Shown: piece by piece, positions 7,370-15,784 of the stretch
Numbering within the stretch: position 1 is the stretch's first letter
Layout of the letters: each line of letters opens with the position of its first letter
Assembly (NCBI GenBank): GCA_964565895.1
Contig: CAZMGT010000012.1
Coordinates: forward strand, 1 to 64,000
Length of the DNA stretch: 64,000 nucleotides
Source of the DNA: CAZMGT01 sp964565895
GTDB lineage: Bacteria; Armatimonadota; Zipacnadia; UBA1398; CAZMGT01
Direction of reading: 5' to 3'
Notes under the pieces: generated by a model
What the model saw: the letters and a program-made list of their open reading frames with translations, nothing else
The model's database searches: none
Told to the model about the DNA's origin: nothing
Made by a program: the position numbers and the translations under genes

Positions 7370-10300
7370 ATGAGGCTTGCCCTGCGCTGCGCTTTGGGGC
7401 TGGCCCTGGGCGCGTTTGCCCTCTGCGCGCGTGCGGCCGCGGACACGGTAATCATTGCGCCCTCGGCGGATACCTATATCGAGCCCTACGGCGCGGAGGA
7501 TAAAAACTACGGCGCTCAGCCTAAGCTGCGGCTGGACCAGTGGTCTGGGCGGCAGGTGTTCCTCCGTTTTCCCCTCGCCGCAATTCCCCGCGACAGGCGC
7601 ATTGTCTGCGCAACCCTAAGGCTTTACATCACGAAGGTCGGGTTTAACGAAAAGGGCGAGTTCCCCCAGCTTAAGACGTGCGTTGCGCTTTACGACGTGG
7701 TTACCCCGTGGACCGAGGAGGGGGCGACGTTTAACACCTACGACGGCGTGCACCCCTGGCGCCAGGGGCCGGGGATCGCCCGGCCGAAGTACGGCGACGT
7801 TGGCCCGCTGCCCGAGCCAGACATCGGGGTTCATCTCCGGCGACCGCTAATCGCCCTGGACCCCGCGCAGGCCCAGCCGGGGCGGTGGCTGGAGCTCGAT
7901 GTCAGCGATTTCATTCGCGGGCGTGTGCGCGCGCGGGCAAAGAGCGCAAGCGTCGTCCTCCGCTCCTCCGCGCTTGCGCGAAACTATGAGTTTGCCAGCC
8001 GCGAATCACCCGANNNNNNNNNNNNNNNNNNNNNNNNNNNNNNNNNNNNNNNNNNNNNNNNNNNNNNNNNNNNNNNNNNNNNNNNNNNNNNNNNNNNNNN
8101 NNNNNNNNNNNNNTCCGCTCCTCCGCGCTTGCGCGAAACTATGAGTTTGCCAGCCGCGAATCACCCGACGCTGTGCACCGGCCGCAACTGCACGTTGAGC
8201 TTGACGACGCGCTGGCGGAGTTTACCCTCCACGGCGCGTTCGTGGCCGACTGGCGGCCTGGGCGGGAGGTCGTCGTGCGCGTGCGCAGCGTAAGGCCGGC
8301 GCAGGGGCTCGGCGCTGCGCGGTGGAGCTTTGCGCGCAAGCCCGGGGCGAGCAAGTTGGGCGACGCAGCCCTTGAGCCCTGCGCGGAGGGGGCGAAGTTC
8401 GTCCCCGACGCTGCGGGGCGTTATCGCGTGCGCTGCGAAGTTCCCCTGGCCCAGGCCCGGGCGACCGCGGAGGAGGCCGACGTTTACGTCCTCTCCCTGC
8501 GCGCCCACCCGCGCCTTTATGTCACCCCGGCGCGGCTCGCGGAGCTGCGCCAGCTCCCGCGCAAGCGCACGCCAGTTTACGAGGCGTTCATCGCTTGGGT
8601 TAACTCGGGCAACGGCGGCGTGGGCGAGGGGCGGTTTCACGACATGGGCGCGCGCGGCGGCTGCGAGGACAACGCTTTGGCCTATCTGATCACCGGCGAC
8701 CGGCGCTATGCGCAAAACTCCATTGCCTATGCGCAGCGCATTTTGCAAAAGCCCATGCGCGAGCACTTTTCCGACGTGCACGCGGCGACGTTTAAGGGGG
8801 CGGGGCTGGCCCAGGCCATCGCCGTGCACTACGACTGGTGCTACGACGCGCTTTCGCCGGCGCAGCGCCGGGCCATTGCCGACTGGCTGAACGAAGCGGC
8901 GCGCTGGAGTTGGGTGCGCTCCGGGCGGCCCATTGCCCATAACGACGGCGGGGGGCGACAGCTTATCCTATCCTCCGCGGCCTATGCCCTGCTCGGCGAC
9001 GACGCGCGCGCCGCGGAGCTGTTGCGGCTTTCGCACGAGAATTTCGACCGCAACCTCCTCCCGTGGCTGAACGACGGCGGCCGCGGGGGCCGCTGCGGCG
9101 ACGGCGGAGAATACGAGGGGCTACATGGGTTTTATATCGTGCGCCACGCGGCCTTAGCCTACAGCGCCACGGGCGAGGACGTATTCTCCGACAGCCCGTT
9201 TTTCCGCAACCGGCTTAAGCACATTCTCTTCGGCTGGTACCCACGGCGGCTATATGAGCGCCACGGGCGCTATTCGCTGAGGCAATACTACTCGCCCTGC
9301 GGCGACCACATTCGCCTGGGCTATGTGGGCGACGTTCAGCCATATCAGTCTGCCGCGGCGCTGTGCGACCGCTTTCGCGACACGCGCGAGGCGCAGGAGG
9401 TGCGCTGGCTCGCGGGCGAGTGGCCCACGCAGTGGATGCGGTATTGCCTGAAGTGGGCGCTTTTGTTCTCGTTCGACACTGTGCCGCGGAGGGAGCCCCG
9501 GGAGCTGACGTATTTCGACGAGGGATTCGACACAGTCTATATGCGCAGCGACTGGAGCGACGACGCGACGTGGGTGCTCTTTGAAAACGGGCCCTATGTC
9601 TCCGTGCACCAGGCGCTGCACAGCGGGGGATTTGAGATGTTTAAGGGCGACCTCCTCGCCGCGCGCACGGGCAACTTAGACCACGGCAACGTCGGCGCCC
9701 CGCATACGATGAACTACCTCCATCGGACGATCGCCGCGAACTGCCTGCTTATCAACGATCCCCAAGAGCAGTGGAAGGGCTTTCTCGCAGGAGCCTCGGG
9801 GATTCACGACGGCGGGGGCCAGCGGACGAATTATCCCCTGAGCTCCACGCCGGACATCGAGACGTACCTCGCTTTTCGCAAAGTGTTTCAGCGAGGGAGG
9901 ATAACGCGGTTTGCAAAGCTGCGCGCGGGCGACGGGGCGCCGGCGACATACGCCTTTTGCGACCTTACCGGCGCCTACAACAACCCCTGGTTTCACGGGG
10001 GGCGGCTCAACCGGCCGAAGGTTACCTCGGTTAGTCGGCAGCTTCTGTATTTGCGTTCGGTAGACTCCGTGCTCGTGTTCGATCGTGTGGCAAGCACGGG
10101 CGCAGAGTTTAAGAAAACGTGGCTTTTGCACTCGCTGGGCGAGCTCGATGTGCTCGACGGACAGGAGGAGAAGGTCGACGAGGGCGAGTTTCACTACACC
10201 GGCGCGACGAGGGCGGTAATTCGCTACGGCTGGCCGAAGCCCGTGCCCAGCTTTTGCCGCTGCCTCTGCGTAACCCTCCTGCCCGAGAGAGCGAAGATAG

Positions 10301-10908
10301 TGAAAATCGGCGGCCGCGAGGACCTCCCCCCAGGCCAGACCATGGGCTTTCCCGGAGACAAGTGGCACGGCAAGCACAGGCACCGGCACATCAAAGACTT
10401 CTGGGTCGGCGGGAGAAACTGGCCCCCGGGAAACCCGCCCGAGACGCGCTGGTTTGGCGACCCCACGAGCAAGTGGTACGTCCCGGGGACACCGGACGAA
10501 AGCGGAGGCCGGGGGAAGTGGCGCATCGAGGTCTCGCCGCCGGCGCCCGCGGTGGAGGATGTGTTCTTCCACGTCCTCTGCCCGCGGCTAGGGCGCGAGG
10601 GGCCGTTTCCCGAGGTGCGGGGTGTGTCCGCGGGCGAGTTCGTCGGCGCGCTTGTCGCGGAGGGCAAGGCGCACGCCGCGGCGTTCTTCTCCCTGCGCGA
10701 GAGGCGCCAGAGCGCCCTGCGCACCGCCCTGCCCAAAGGCGCGCCGTGGGAGCTGATCGTTGCCGACCTTGCCCCGGGGCAATATGTCGTTACCGTAGAC
10801 GGCGCGCGGGTAGCTATGCCAACGGTGAGCGAGGAGGGCGCGCTTGCGCTAAGCGTCCCCGGGGGCGTGGTGGAGGTTAGGCAAGCGAAAGCAAAGGCCG
10901 CACGATAA
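7370..10908 (+). CDS. Secreted DNRLRE/CBM96-type plus heparinase II/III-like polysaccharide lyase, split by assembly gap
   Basis: ATG 7370 follows AAAAGGGGAGG. The gene is interrupted by 100 Ns at 8014-8113, but the 55 bases before and after the gap are identical. Removing the Ns and one copy leaves 3,384 nt, an exact reading frame of 1,127 residues. Order: signal peptide (about 1-23); DNRLRE/CBM96-like domain (about 25-215; TVIIAPSADTYIEPYG, KNYG); linker domain; HPRLYVTPARLAEL; an alpha/alpha-toroid with HNDGGG and EYEGLHGFY; then the beta-sandwich with DTVYMRSDW and HSGGFEMF, as in heparinase II/III-like lyases of uronic-acid polymers. Substrate not determinable. As written, the record would be annotated as two broken genes. 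Confidence 0.82.
7959..8013 (+). repeat. First copy of 55-bp sequence flanking the scaffold gap
   Basis: These 55 bases end exactly at the first N and recur, without a mismatch, directly after the last N. They encode the same residues (SSALARNYEFASRESP) in the frame of the lyase gene. An exact end overlap of this size points to two contigs that should have been merged, not to a biological duplication. Confidence 0.95.
8014..8113. other. Scaffold gap of 100 N
   Basis: Exactly 100 Ns, the conventional length for a gap of unknown size. Because the flanks overlap by 55 bases, the true gap is most simply minus 55, meaning nothing is missing. Confidence 0.97.
8114..8168 (+). repeat. Second copy of the 55-bp gap-flanking sequence
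   Basis: Identical to 7959-8013, beginning on the first base after the Ns. Downstream sequence continues the lyase frame with D-A-V-H-R-P. Confidence 0.95.
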
Positions 10909-11008
10909 GCGAAGGGCAAGGACATGTGTCCGGGCTGCGCGCGGGCATCTGCCTCGCCCCGGCCGCTCAAGCAAGGTCCGCGCTCGGCTCTCGCCAAGGG
11001 GAGCTTGG

Positions 11009-11992
11009 CTATTCCTCGCGCTTTAGGTTAAAGACCACCTTGCTCCCGTCGGGCTCGATGCGGAAGGGAAGCTCGCGAAAGCCGCGTAACGCCTCGCGCA
11101 CGCGCTCTTGGTCCTCGGGCCGGCAATAGAGAAGGAGAAAGCCCCCGCCCCCCGCGCCAGCGATCTTGCCCCCAAGGGCCCCCGCCTGCCGCGCGCGTTC
11201 GTACATCTCGTCGATCTCGGGAAGGGTAATCCTGCTGGCCAGCCGGCGTTTGTGCTCCCAGTTCTCGTGGAGCAGGCGGCCCACCTCGTCGAACTGTCCG
11301 CGGCAAACGTGCTCATACATCTCCCGCGCCAGGGCGGCGATCGCTTGCAGGTGGGCGGTGTTTTGCGCGGTGCTCTGCTTTTGCTCGGCGAGAATGGTCT
11401 GCGCGTCGCGTGTAATGCCTGTGAAAAAGAGCATAAGCGAGCTTTCTAACCTGCGCTGCTCGCTGGGGGAAAGGGCGACCGGAGCCACGGACACCGAGCC
11501 GTCTTTGCGGAACTCGATAAAGCGCAGGCCGCCGTAGGCGGCGATATATTGGTCCTGCTTGCCCACGGGCCGGCCGAGGACGTCGATCTCAATGCGGCAC
11601 GCCTCCTCGGCCAGCCGCTCCGCGGTGACCAATTGCCCGGTGTAGGCGTAAAGCGCGTGGAGCACGCCCACGGTGACCGAGGCCGAGGAGCCGAGGCCAG
11701 ACCCGCGCGCGGGGATGTCGGCCATGGTGGCGATCTCTACCCCGCGCTCCACGCCGACAATGCGCAGGGCCTCGCGCACGAGGTCGTGCTGGACCTCGTC
11801 CACGGAGTCGACCATCTCCGTGCGCGTATAGCCTACGCGGATTTTGCTGTCGAAGCGCCGCTTGACAACAACGTAGACGTACTTGTCAATCGCTGTGCTG
11901 AGCACACAACCCCCGTGGTCGCGGTAAAAGTCCGGAAAGTCCGTGCCTCCGCCGCAGAGGCTCACGCGCAACGGCGTTTGGGTGACAATCAT
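11009..11992 (-). CDS. GHMP-family sugar kinase, D-glycero-D-manno-heptose 7-phosphate kinase-like
   Basis: 327 residues, cytoplasmic. The family phosphorylates small sugars with ATP. The N-terminus TPLRVSLCGGGTDFPDFY is the opening seen in heptose-7-phosphate and related sugar kinases (HddA type). The ATP-binding loop PARGSGLGSSASVTVG is at about 95-105, and the C-terminal glycine motif is KIAGAGGGGFLLLYC. ATG 11992 is chosen over the adjacent GTG 11995 because GGAGGAGAA then has normal spacing. It lies 54 nt downstream of an exported dehydrogenase on the same strand. It could act in LPS/S-layer heptose synthesis or in catabolism of a released sugar; the sequence does not separate these. Confidence 0.85.
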   Translation of the reverse strand: MIVTQTPLRVSLCGGGTDFPDFYRDHGGCVLSTAIDKYVYVVVKRRFDSKIRVGYTRTEMVDSVDEVQHDLVREALRIVGVERGVEIATMADIPARGSGLGSSASVTVGVLHALYAYTGQLVTAERLAEEACRIEIDVLGRPVGKQDQYIAAYGGLRFIEFRKDGSVSVAPVALSPSEQRRLESSLMLFFTGITRDAQTILAEQKQSTAQNTAHLQAIAALAREMYEHVCRGQFDEVGRLLHENWEHKRRLASRITLPEIDEMYERARQAGALGGKIAGAGGGGFLLLYCRPEDQERVREALRGFRELPFRIEPDGSKVVFNLKREE

Positions 11993-12012
11993 CACTTCTC
12001 CTCCTCGGGTGG

Positions 12013-12029
12013 CACGGGTCTCACCCGTG
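12013..12029. other. Short perfect hairpin between sugar kinase and dehydrogenase genes
   Basis: CACGGGT and ACCCGTG form a perfect 7-bp stem with a 3-nt loop in the 53-nt gap between two - strand genes. No T-run, so it may be an mRNA-processing or stability element or a fragment of a dispersed repeat. Confidence 0.3.
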
Positions 12030-12045
12030 CGCGGCGCAGGCCCGC

Positions 12046-13254
12046 TTACGCTTTCAGCCCGCTGAGGTCTGCCTCGAGCTTTTCGTTCTCGTTAAGCATT
12101 TCCTCCCAAGTGACCACGCGGCCCCTGTACGCCGCGATGCGCCCGAGGATCGAGGCCAAGTTCGAGCGCACGCTCTCCTCGGCGTTGTTTAAGAACTTGC
12201 CCGAGTTAATGCTCGCCCAGAAGTCCTTAATGTTGTTAACCGCGCCCTCGGTGTAGATTCTGTCCGTGCGCCCGCCCTTCCAGGGGTTGGGGCCCTCGAT
12301 GCGCACCTCGCCGCCATAGTGCGTGTCCACCGTGCCCTCGCTGCCGTAAATGCGCACGCACATGTCGTGGTAGCCCTTGATGAACTGGCCGGAGCAGAAG
12401 TCGACGATTACATCGTTGGGGAACCAGTAGGTGACGACGAAGTGGTCCCAGCAATCGCCGACATCGGTGCGCGCCTTGCGCCCGCCCGTGCCGCAGGCGC
12501 GCAGAGGGGCGGCGTCGAGAAGCCACGTGGCGACGTCGATGACGTGGATGTTTTGCTCCACAATGATGTCGCCGGAAAGGTCGATGTAAAATACCCAGTT
12601 GCGCAGGCGGGCCTCGGGCGTCCCCGGCTCGGCCTTTTTGCGCAGCCTGCCCGTGACGTAGTAAACCTGGCCGAACACAGGCTTGCCGATCGCCCCCTGG
12701 TGCACGCGACGCGCCGCCTCGCGGAAAAACTCGTTGTTGCGCGTTTGAAAATCGACGAGAAACGAGAGCTTGCCGCGGGCTTTTTTCGCGCTCTCTAGAA
12801 TTATCCGGCAGCCCGGGACATCTACCGCGACGGGCTTGGCGAGGTAAACGTGCTTGCCGGCGTCTACCGCGGCCTGGGCCTGCTCGGGGTGGAAGTAGGG
12901 CGGGCTTTCGATGGCCACCGCGTCGACCTTGCTCTCCAGAAGCTTCAAGTAGCCCTTTAACCCAGCGTAGCAGCGGCCGGCGGGGACGTTAAGCACCTCG
13001 CGCGCGGCGGCGAGCCTGTCCTCAAAATAGTCGGCGAGAGCGACGACCTTGGTGTTTGAGTTTTGCTCAAACAGCTTGCCGATCCACTTTCCCCGGCCGC
13101 CGCAGCCGATGATGCCCAGCTCTAAGCGAGAGTTCGCCGGCGCCCCCCGCACGGAGCGAGGGTTGACGACCGTTAGCGTGGTTGCTGCCGCCGCCGCGGC
13201 GCGCGCGAGAAACTGCCTGCGGCTGAGCGTTGCGCGGGACTTATTGTCGGCCAT
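12046..13254 (-). CDS. Tat-exported Gfo/Idh/MocA-family dehydrogenase
   Basis: 402 residues. The ATG at 13254 is preferred over an in-frame TTG 18 nt upstream because GGAGGGAG lies 6 nt before it. The N-terminus LSRRQFLARAAAAAATTL is a twin-arginine signal, common in planctomycete-type members because the NAD(P) cofactor is bound before export. The Rossmann loop GIIGCGGRGKW (47-57) is intact. The usual EKP motif reads AKPVAVD. The C-terminal half has the family's beta-sheet (CTNP-like GGEVRIEGPNPWKGG). It probably oxidises or epimerises a sugar in the periplasm. It lies between a sulfatase-fold gene and the sugar kinase, all on the - strand. Confidence 0.88.
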   Translation of the reverse strand: MADNKSRATLSRRQFLARAAAAAATTLTVVNPRSVRGAPANSRLELGIIGCGGRGKWIGKLFEQNSNTKVVALADYFEDRLAAAREVLNVPAGRCYAGLKGYLKLLESKVDAVAIESPPYFHPEQAQAAVDAGKHVYLAKPVAVDVPGCRIILESAKKARGKLSFLVDFQTRNNEFFREAARRVHQGAIGKPVFGQVYYVTGRLRKKAEPGTPEARLRNWVFYIDLSGDIIVEQNIHVIDVATWLLDAAPLRACGTGGRKARTDVGDCWDHFVVTYWFPNDVIVDFCSGQFIKGYHDMCVRIYGSEGTVDTHYGGEVRIEGPNPWKGGRTDRIYTEGAVNNIKDFWASINSGKFLNNAEESVRSNLASILGRIAAYRGRVVTWEEMLNENEKLEADLSGLKA

Positions 13255-13313
13255 TTCTGCTCCCTCCAGCAATTTTCTCTTCGCTTGCCGCCTTTTGCGC
13301 CTCGCCGAGCTTC

Positions 13314-14669
13314 CTACTCGGCGAGCTGGCCCTCGTAAAGGGCAACGTAGCTTTCCTTGGCCCCTTGTTCGCGGAGAAAGCGCACCAGCTCCTCCTGCAT
13401 GCGCCGGGCGACGTCGGGATGCTCGCGGGCAATGTTGTGCAGCTGGCCCGGGTCGGCGCGCAGGTCGTAGAGCTCGGGCGGGTGGCCCTCCTGGGCGGCG
13501 ATATAGGACCAGCGCTGGCTGGTGACCGTGGCGTAGCTGCGCACGATGGGAATGTCGCCCTCGCCCCCGCCGTTGTGGATCGAGGTAAATACATAATCCC
13601 AGTTCTTGCTCGTCTCGCCGATGATCAGCGGGACCCAGGACCTGCCATAGGTCTCCGGCCCGACGACGCCGCAGACGTCGAGGATCGTAGGCATGAGGTC
13701 CGCGGGCTGGGCGAGGGCGGAGATGTGCTGCGCGGGGCGGGTTAGCCCGGGGATGTGCACAAGCAGGGGGATGCGCGCGACCTCCTCGTAGATGGGCCAG
13801 GGGTCGCTCGGGTCCACGGTGTGCTTGCCCGTGCGGTTGTGCTCGCCGAGGGACATTCCGTGGTCGGAGAGGAAGACGACCATCGTATTCTCAAGCAGGC
13901 CCATCACCTCGATCTGCCGCAGCAGGTGGCCCACCCAGCGGTCGGTAAGCGTCACCTCGGCCATATAGTGCGCGCGCATGTGGTTAAGCTCTTTTTCGGT
14001 ATAAATGTCGGCATAGCCGTAGTTGGGGAAGTCGTAGTCCAAGCCCTCGTATCCTGGGTCATACATCTCCACGTAATACTCCGGCGTATACCACACCTCG
14101 TGGACCTCGAACGTGTCTACCCAAAGGAAAAACCGCTCGCGCTTGTAGTTCTCCTGCAGCCACTGGCAGGCCGTGCACATTGTGCGTGCGACGAACCAGT
14201 CCTCCTCGTGGCGAAAGTGGCTCATGTTCGCCATCTGTCGTGCGCGCTGCTTGCCCCCTTGGCGAATGTTCTTGGGGTCTACGGGGTGAACGATCGTTTC
14301 CGGGTCGGTGGTGTTTGTGGGCGGCTTTTCGATAACGTGCACCTCGTGAAAGCCGCGCGGGAAGTCCGTGGGGACCATGTTCGTGGTGTCTAAGACAAGG
14401 CCGGTGTAATAGCCCGCCTCGCGGAGGACCTCGGTGAGCAGCACCTCGTCCTCGCCGAGCTTCTTCCAGCCGTAGCGGGGGAAGTTGCAGTTGCCTGTAA
14501 AGCAGTCCGTGCGCATGGGGACCGTGGGGAACGAGGCGACATAGGCGCGGTCGAAAATCGCCGCGCGGCGGGCGAAGGCGTCGATCGCCGGCGTGCGAAT
14601 CTGCTTGTTGCCGTTATAGCCGAGGTGGTCCCAGCGCAGGGTGTCCACGACGATAACGATGACATTCAT
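13314..14669 (-). CDS. Sulfatase-fold (alkaline phosphatase superfamily) enzyme with Thr at the formylglycine position
   Basis: 451 residues, no signal peptide. ATG 14669 (MNVIVIVVDTLRWDHLGYNG) is chosen; GAAGGGAGA lies upstream. The fold is clear: metal Asp in VVDTLRWDHLGY, second metal site FLSDHGMSLGEH followed by GKHT, and a C-terminal PELYDLRADPGQLHNIA as in sulfatases. The activation segment reads TVPMRTDCFTG: P51, R53, T58 and G59 fit C-x-P-x-R-x4-TG, but position 49 is Thr. Thr cannot become formylglycine; superfamily members with a Thr nucleophile are phosphodiesterases or phosphonate hydrolases. So a phosphoester or phosphonate substrate is more likely than sulfate (inference). It is 59 nt upstream of the exported dehydrogenase gene. 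Confidence 0.87.
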   Translation of the reverse strand: MNVIVIVVDTLRWDHLGYNGNKQIRTPAIDAFARRAAIFDRAYVASFPTVPMRTDCFTGNCNFPRYGWKKLGEDEVLLTEVLREAGYYTGLVLDTTNMVPTDFPRGFHEVHVIEKPPTNTTDPETIVHPVDPKNIRQGGKQRARQMANMSHFRHEEDWFVARTMCTACQWLQENYKRERFFLWVDTFEVHEVWYTPEYYVEMYDPGYEGLDYDFPNYGYADIYTEKELNHMRAHYMAEVTLTDRWVGHLLRQIEVMGLLENTMVVFLSDHGMSLGEHNRTGKHTVDPSDPWPIYEEVARIPLLVHIPGLTRPAQHISALAQPADLMPTILDVCGVVGPETYGRSWVPLIIGETSKNWDYVFTSIHNGGGEGDIPIVRSYATVTSQRWSYIAAQEGHPPELYDLRADPGQLHNIAREHPDVARRMQEELVRFLREQGAKESYVALYEGQLAE

Positions 14670-14795
14670 CGGCGCGGTCTCCCTTCTCCGCCGGGCGGGG
14701 CGGCGATGGGCCATCGTTGGCCTGCGCCTGAGACGGGTGATATTATGGGTTCAGCCGAGGGATAAGCGAGACCTTTTCCGCGAGGCGATGTTCAG

Positions 14796-15611
14796 ATGAG
14801 TAGCGAGCGGCAGACGTTTCGCCTGGGTGCGGTTTGTTTTTCGCCGTGCTATGACGAGCCGGAGCAGGCCTGGCCCGCGCTGGAGCGATCCGTGCGCCAG
14901 GCCGCGGCCGAGGGGGCGCAGCTTATCTGCACCCCCGAAGATTGCTTCCTGGGCCTTGTCCCCGACCCTACCCTGGAGCAGATCGCGCACATCCGCGAGC
15001 ACTGCGAGGAGGTGCCCGGGGGCGCGCTTTTTGAGCGCAGCGCGGCCCTCGCCCGCGAGCTTGGCGTGCACCTCGTCCTGTGCTTGGATGAGCGCGCCGA
15101 TGAGAAGCTTTACAAAACGGCGGTGTTCATCGGCCCCCGGGGCGAGGTTATCGGCCGCTATCGCAAGGTGTTCCTCTCGCCCGAGCCGGGCGTGCGCGAG
15201 GACCGCGCGTTTTCGCCCGGCGACCGGTTGTGCGTGTTCGACCTGCCTTTTGCCCGGGTGGGGATAATGATTTGCTTCGACCGCCGGCTGCCCGAGGTGG
15301 CGCGCGAGCTTGCCCGGCGCGGCGCGCAGGTTATCGTTTGCCCCGCGGCTGCGCTGAGCGAGCGCGACCTCGCTCGGATGAGCTTTCGCGCGGAGGATAA
15401 CGGCGTGTTTGTTATGCTTATTACACCGTTTGGCGCGGCGGCGTTTGCCCCGGACGGGAGCACCTTGGCCGAAAGCGCGCGGCGCGAGCTGGGCGACCCT
15501 CCGGCGACGCTCGTCTGCGACGTAAACCTCTCCCTATGCCATACCGCCCCCTGCCGCCGCTGGCAGTACTTCGAGCTGCTCGAGCGCCACAAGCATGTGT
15601 TCTCGCGATGA
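14796..15611 (+). CDS. Carbon-nitrogen hydrolase (nitrilase superfamily)
   Basis: 271 residues, cytoplasmic. The family hydrolyses amides, N-carbamoyl compounds or nitriles. The catalytic triad is visible: E48 (CTPEDC), K124 (RYRKVFLSPE) and C160 (GIMICFD), with RRLPEVAREL following the Cys as in amidase members. Length is normal. The substrate class cannot be fixed. A modest GAGGCG site precedes the ATG. Divergent from the Thr-sulfatase gene, and 173 nt ahead of the large propeller fusion. Confidence 0.9.
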   Translation: MSSERQTFRLGAVCFSPCYDEPEQAWPALERSVRQAAAEGAQLICTPEDCFLGLVPDPTLEQIAHIREHCEEVPGGALFERSAALARELGVHLVLCLDERADEKLYKTAVFIGPRGEVIGRYRKVFLSPEPGVREDRAFSPGDRLCVFDLPFARVGIMICFDRRLPEVARELARRGAQVIVCPAAALSERDLARMSFRAEDNGVFVMLITPFGAAAFAPDGSTLAESARRELGDPPATLVCDVNLSLCHTAPCRRWQYFELLERHKHVFSR

Positions 15612-15784
15612 GCCGCGGCGGGGCGTTGCGCCTTCAGGCCACGCTTACTGGGAACTCCGCCTCGCTGTGGCTGCTCGACCCCGCGAGCTAGCACATCGCC
15701 GCCGCGCAGGACATTAGGCAAACCCGCCGAACTTTACGCCTGGAAAGGACAAAGTGCCCGGCCTGCGTGGAGGGAGCGATAGGT

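Noticed and set aside
10993..11009. GCCAAG/CTTGGC hairpin between convergent genes
   Set aside because: 6-bp stem without T-run, partly in the stop codon of the kinase gene; weak.
15608..15691. 27-codon frame whose ATG overlaps the nitrilase-family stop
   Set aside because: No ribosome site of its own, no known pattern, and short enough to be chance in GC-rich DNA.
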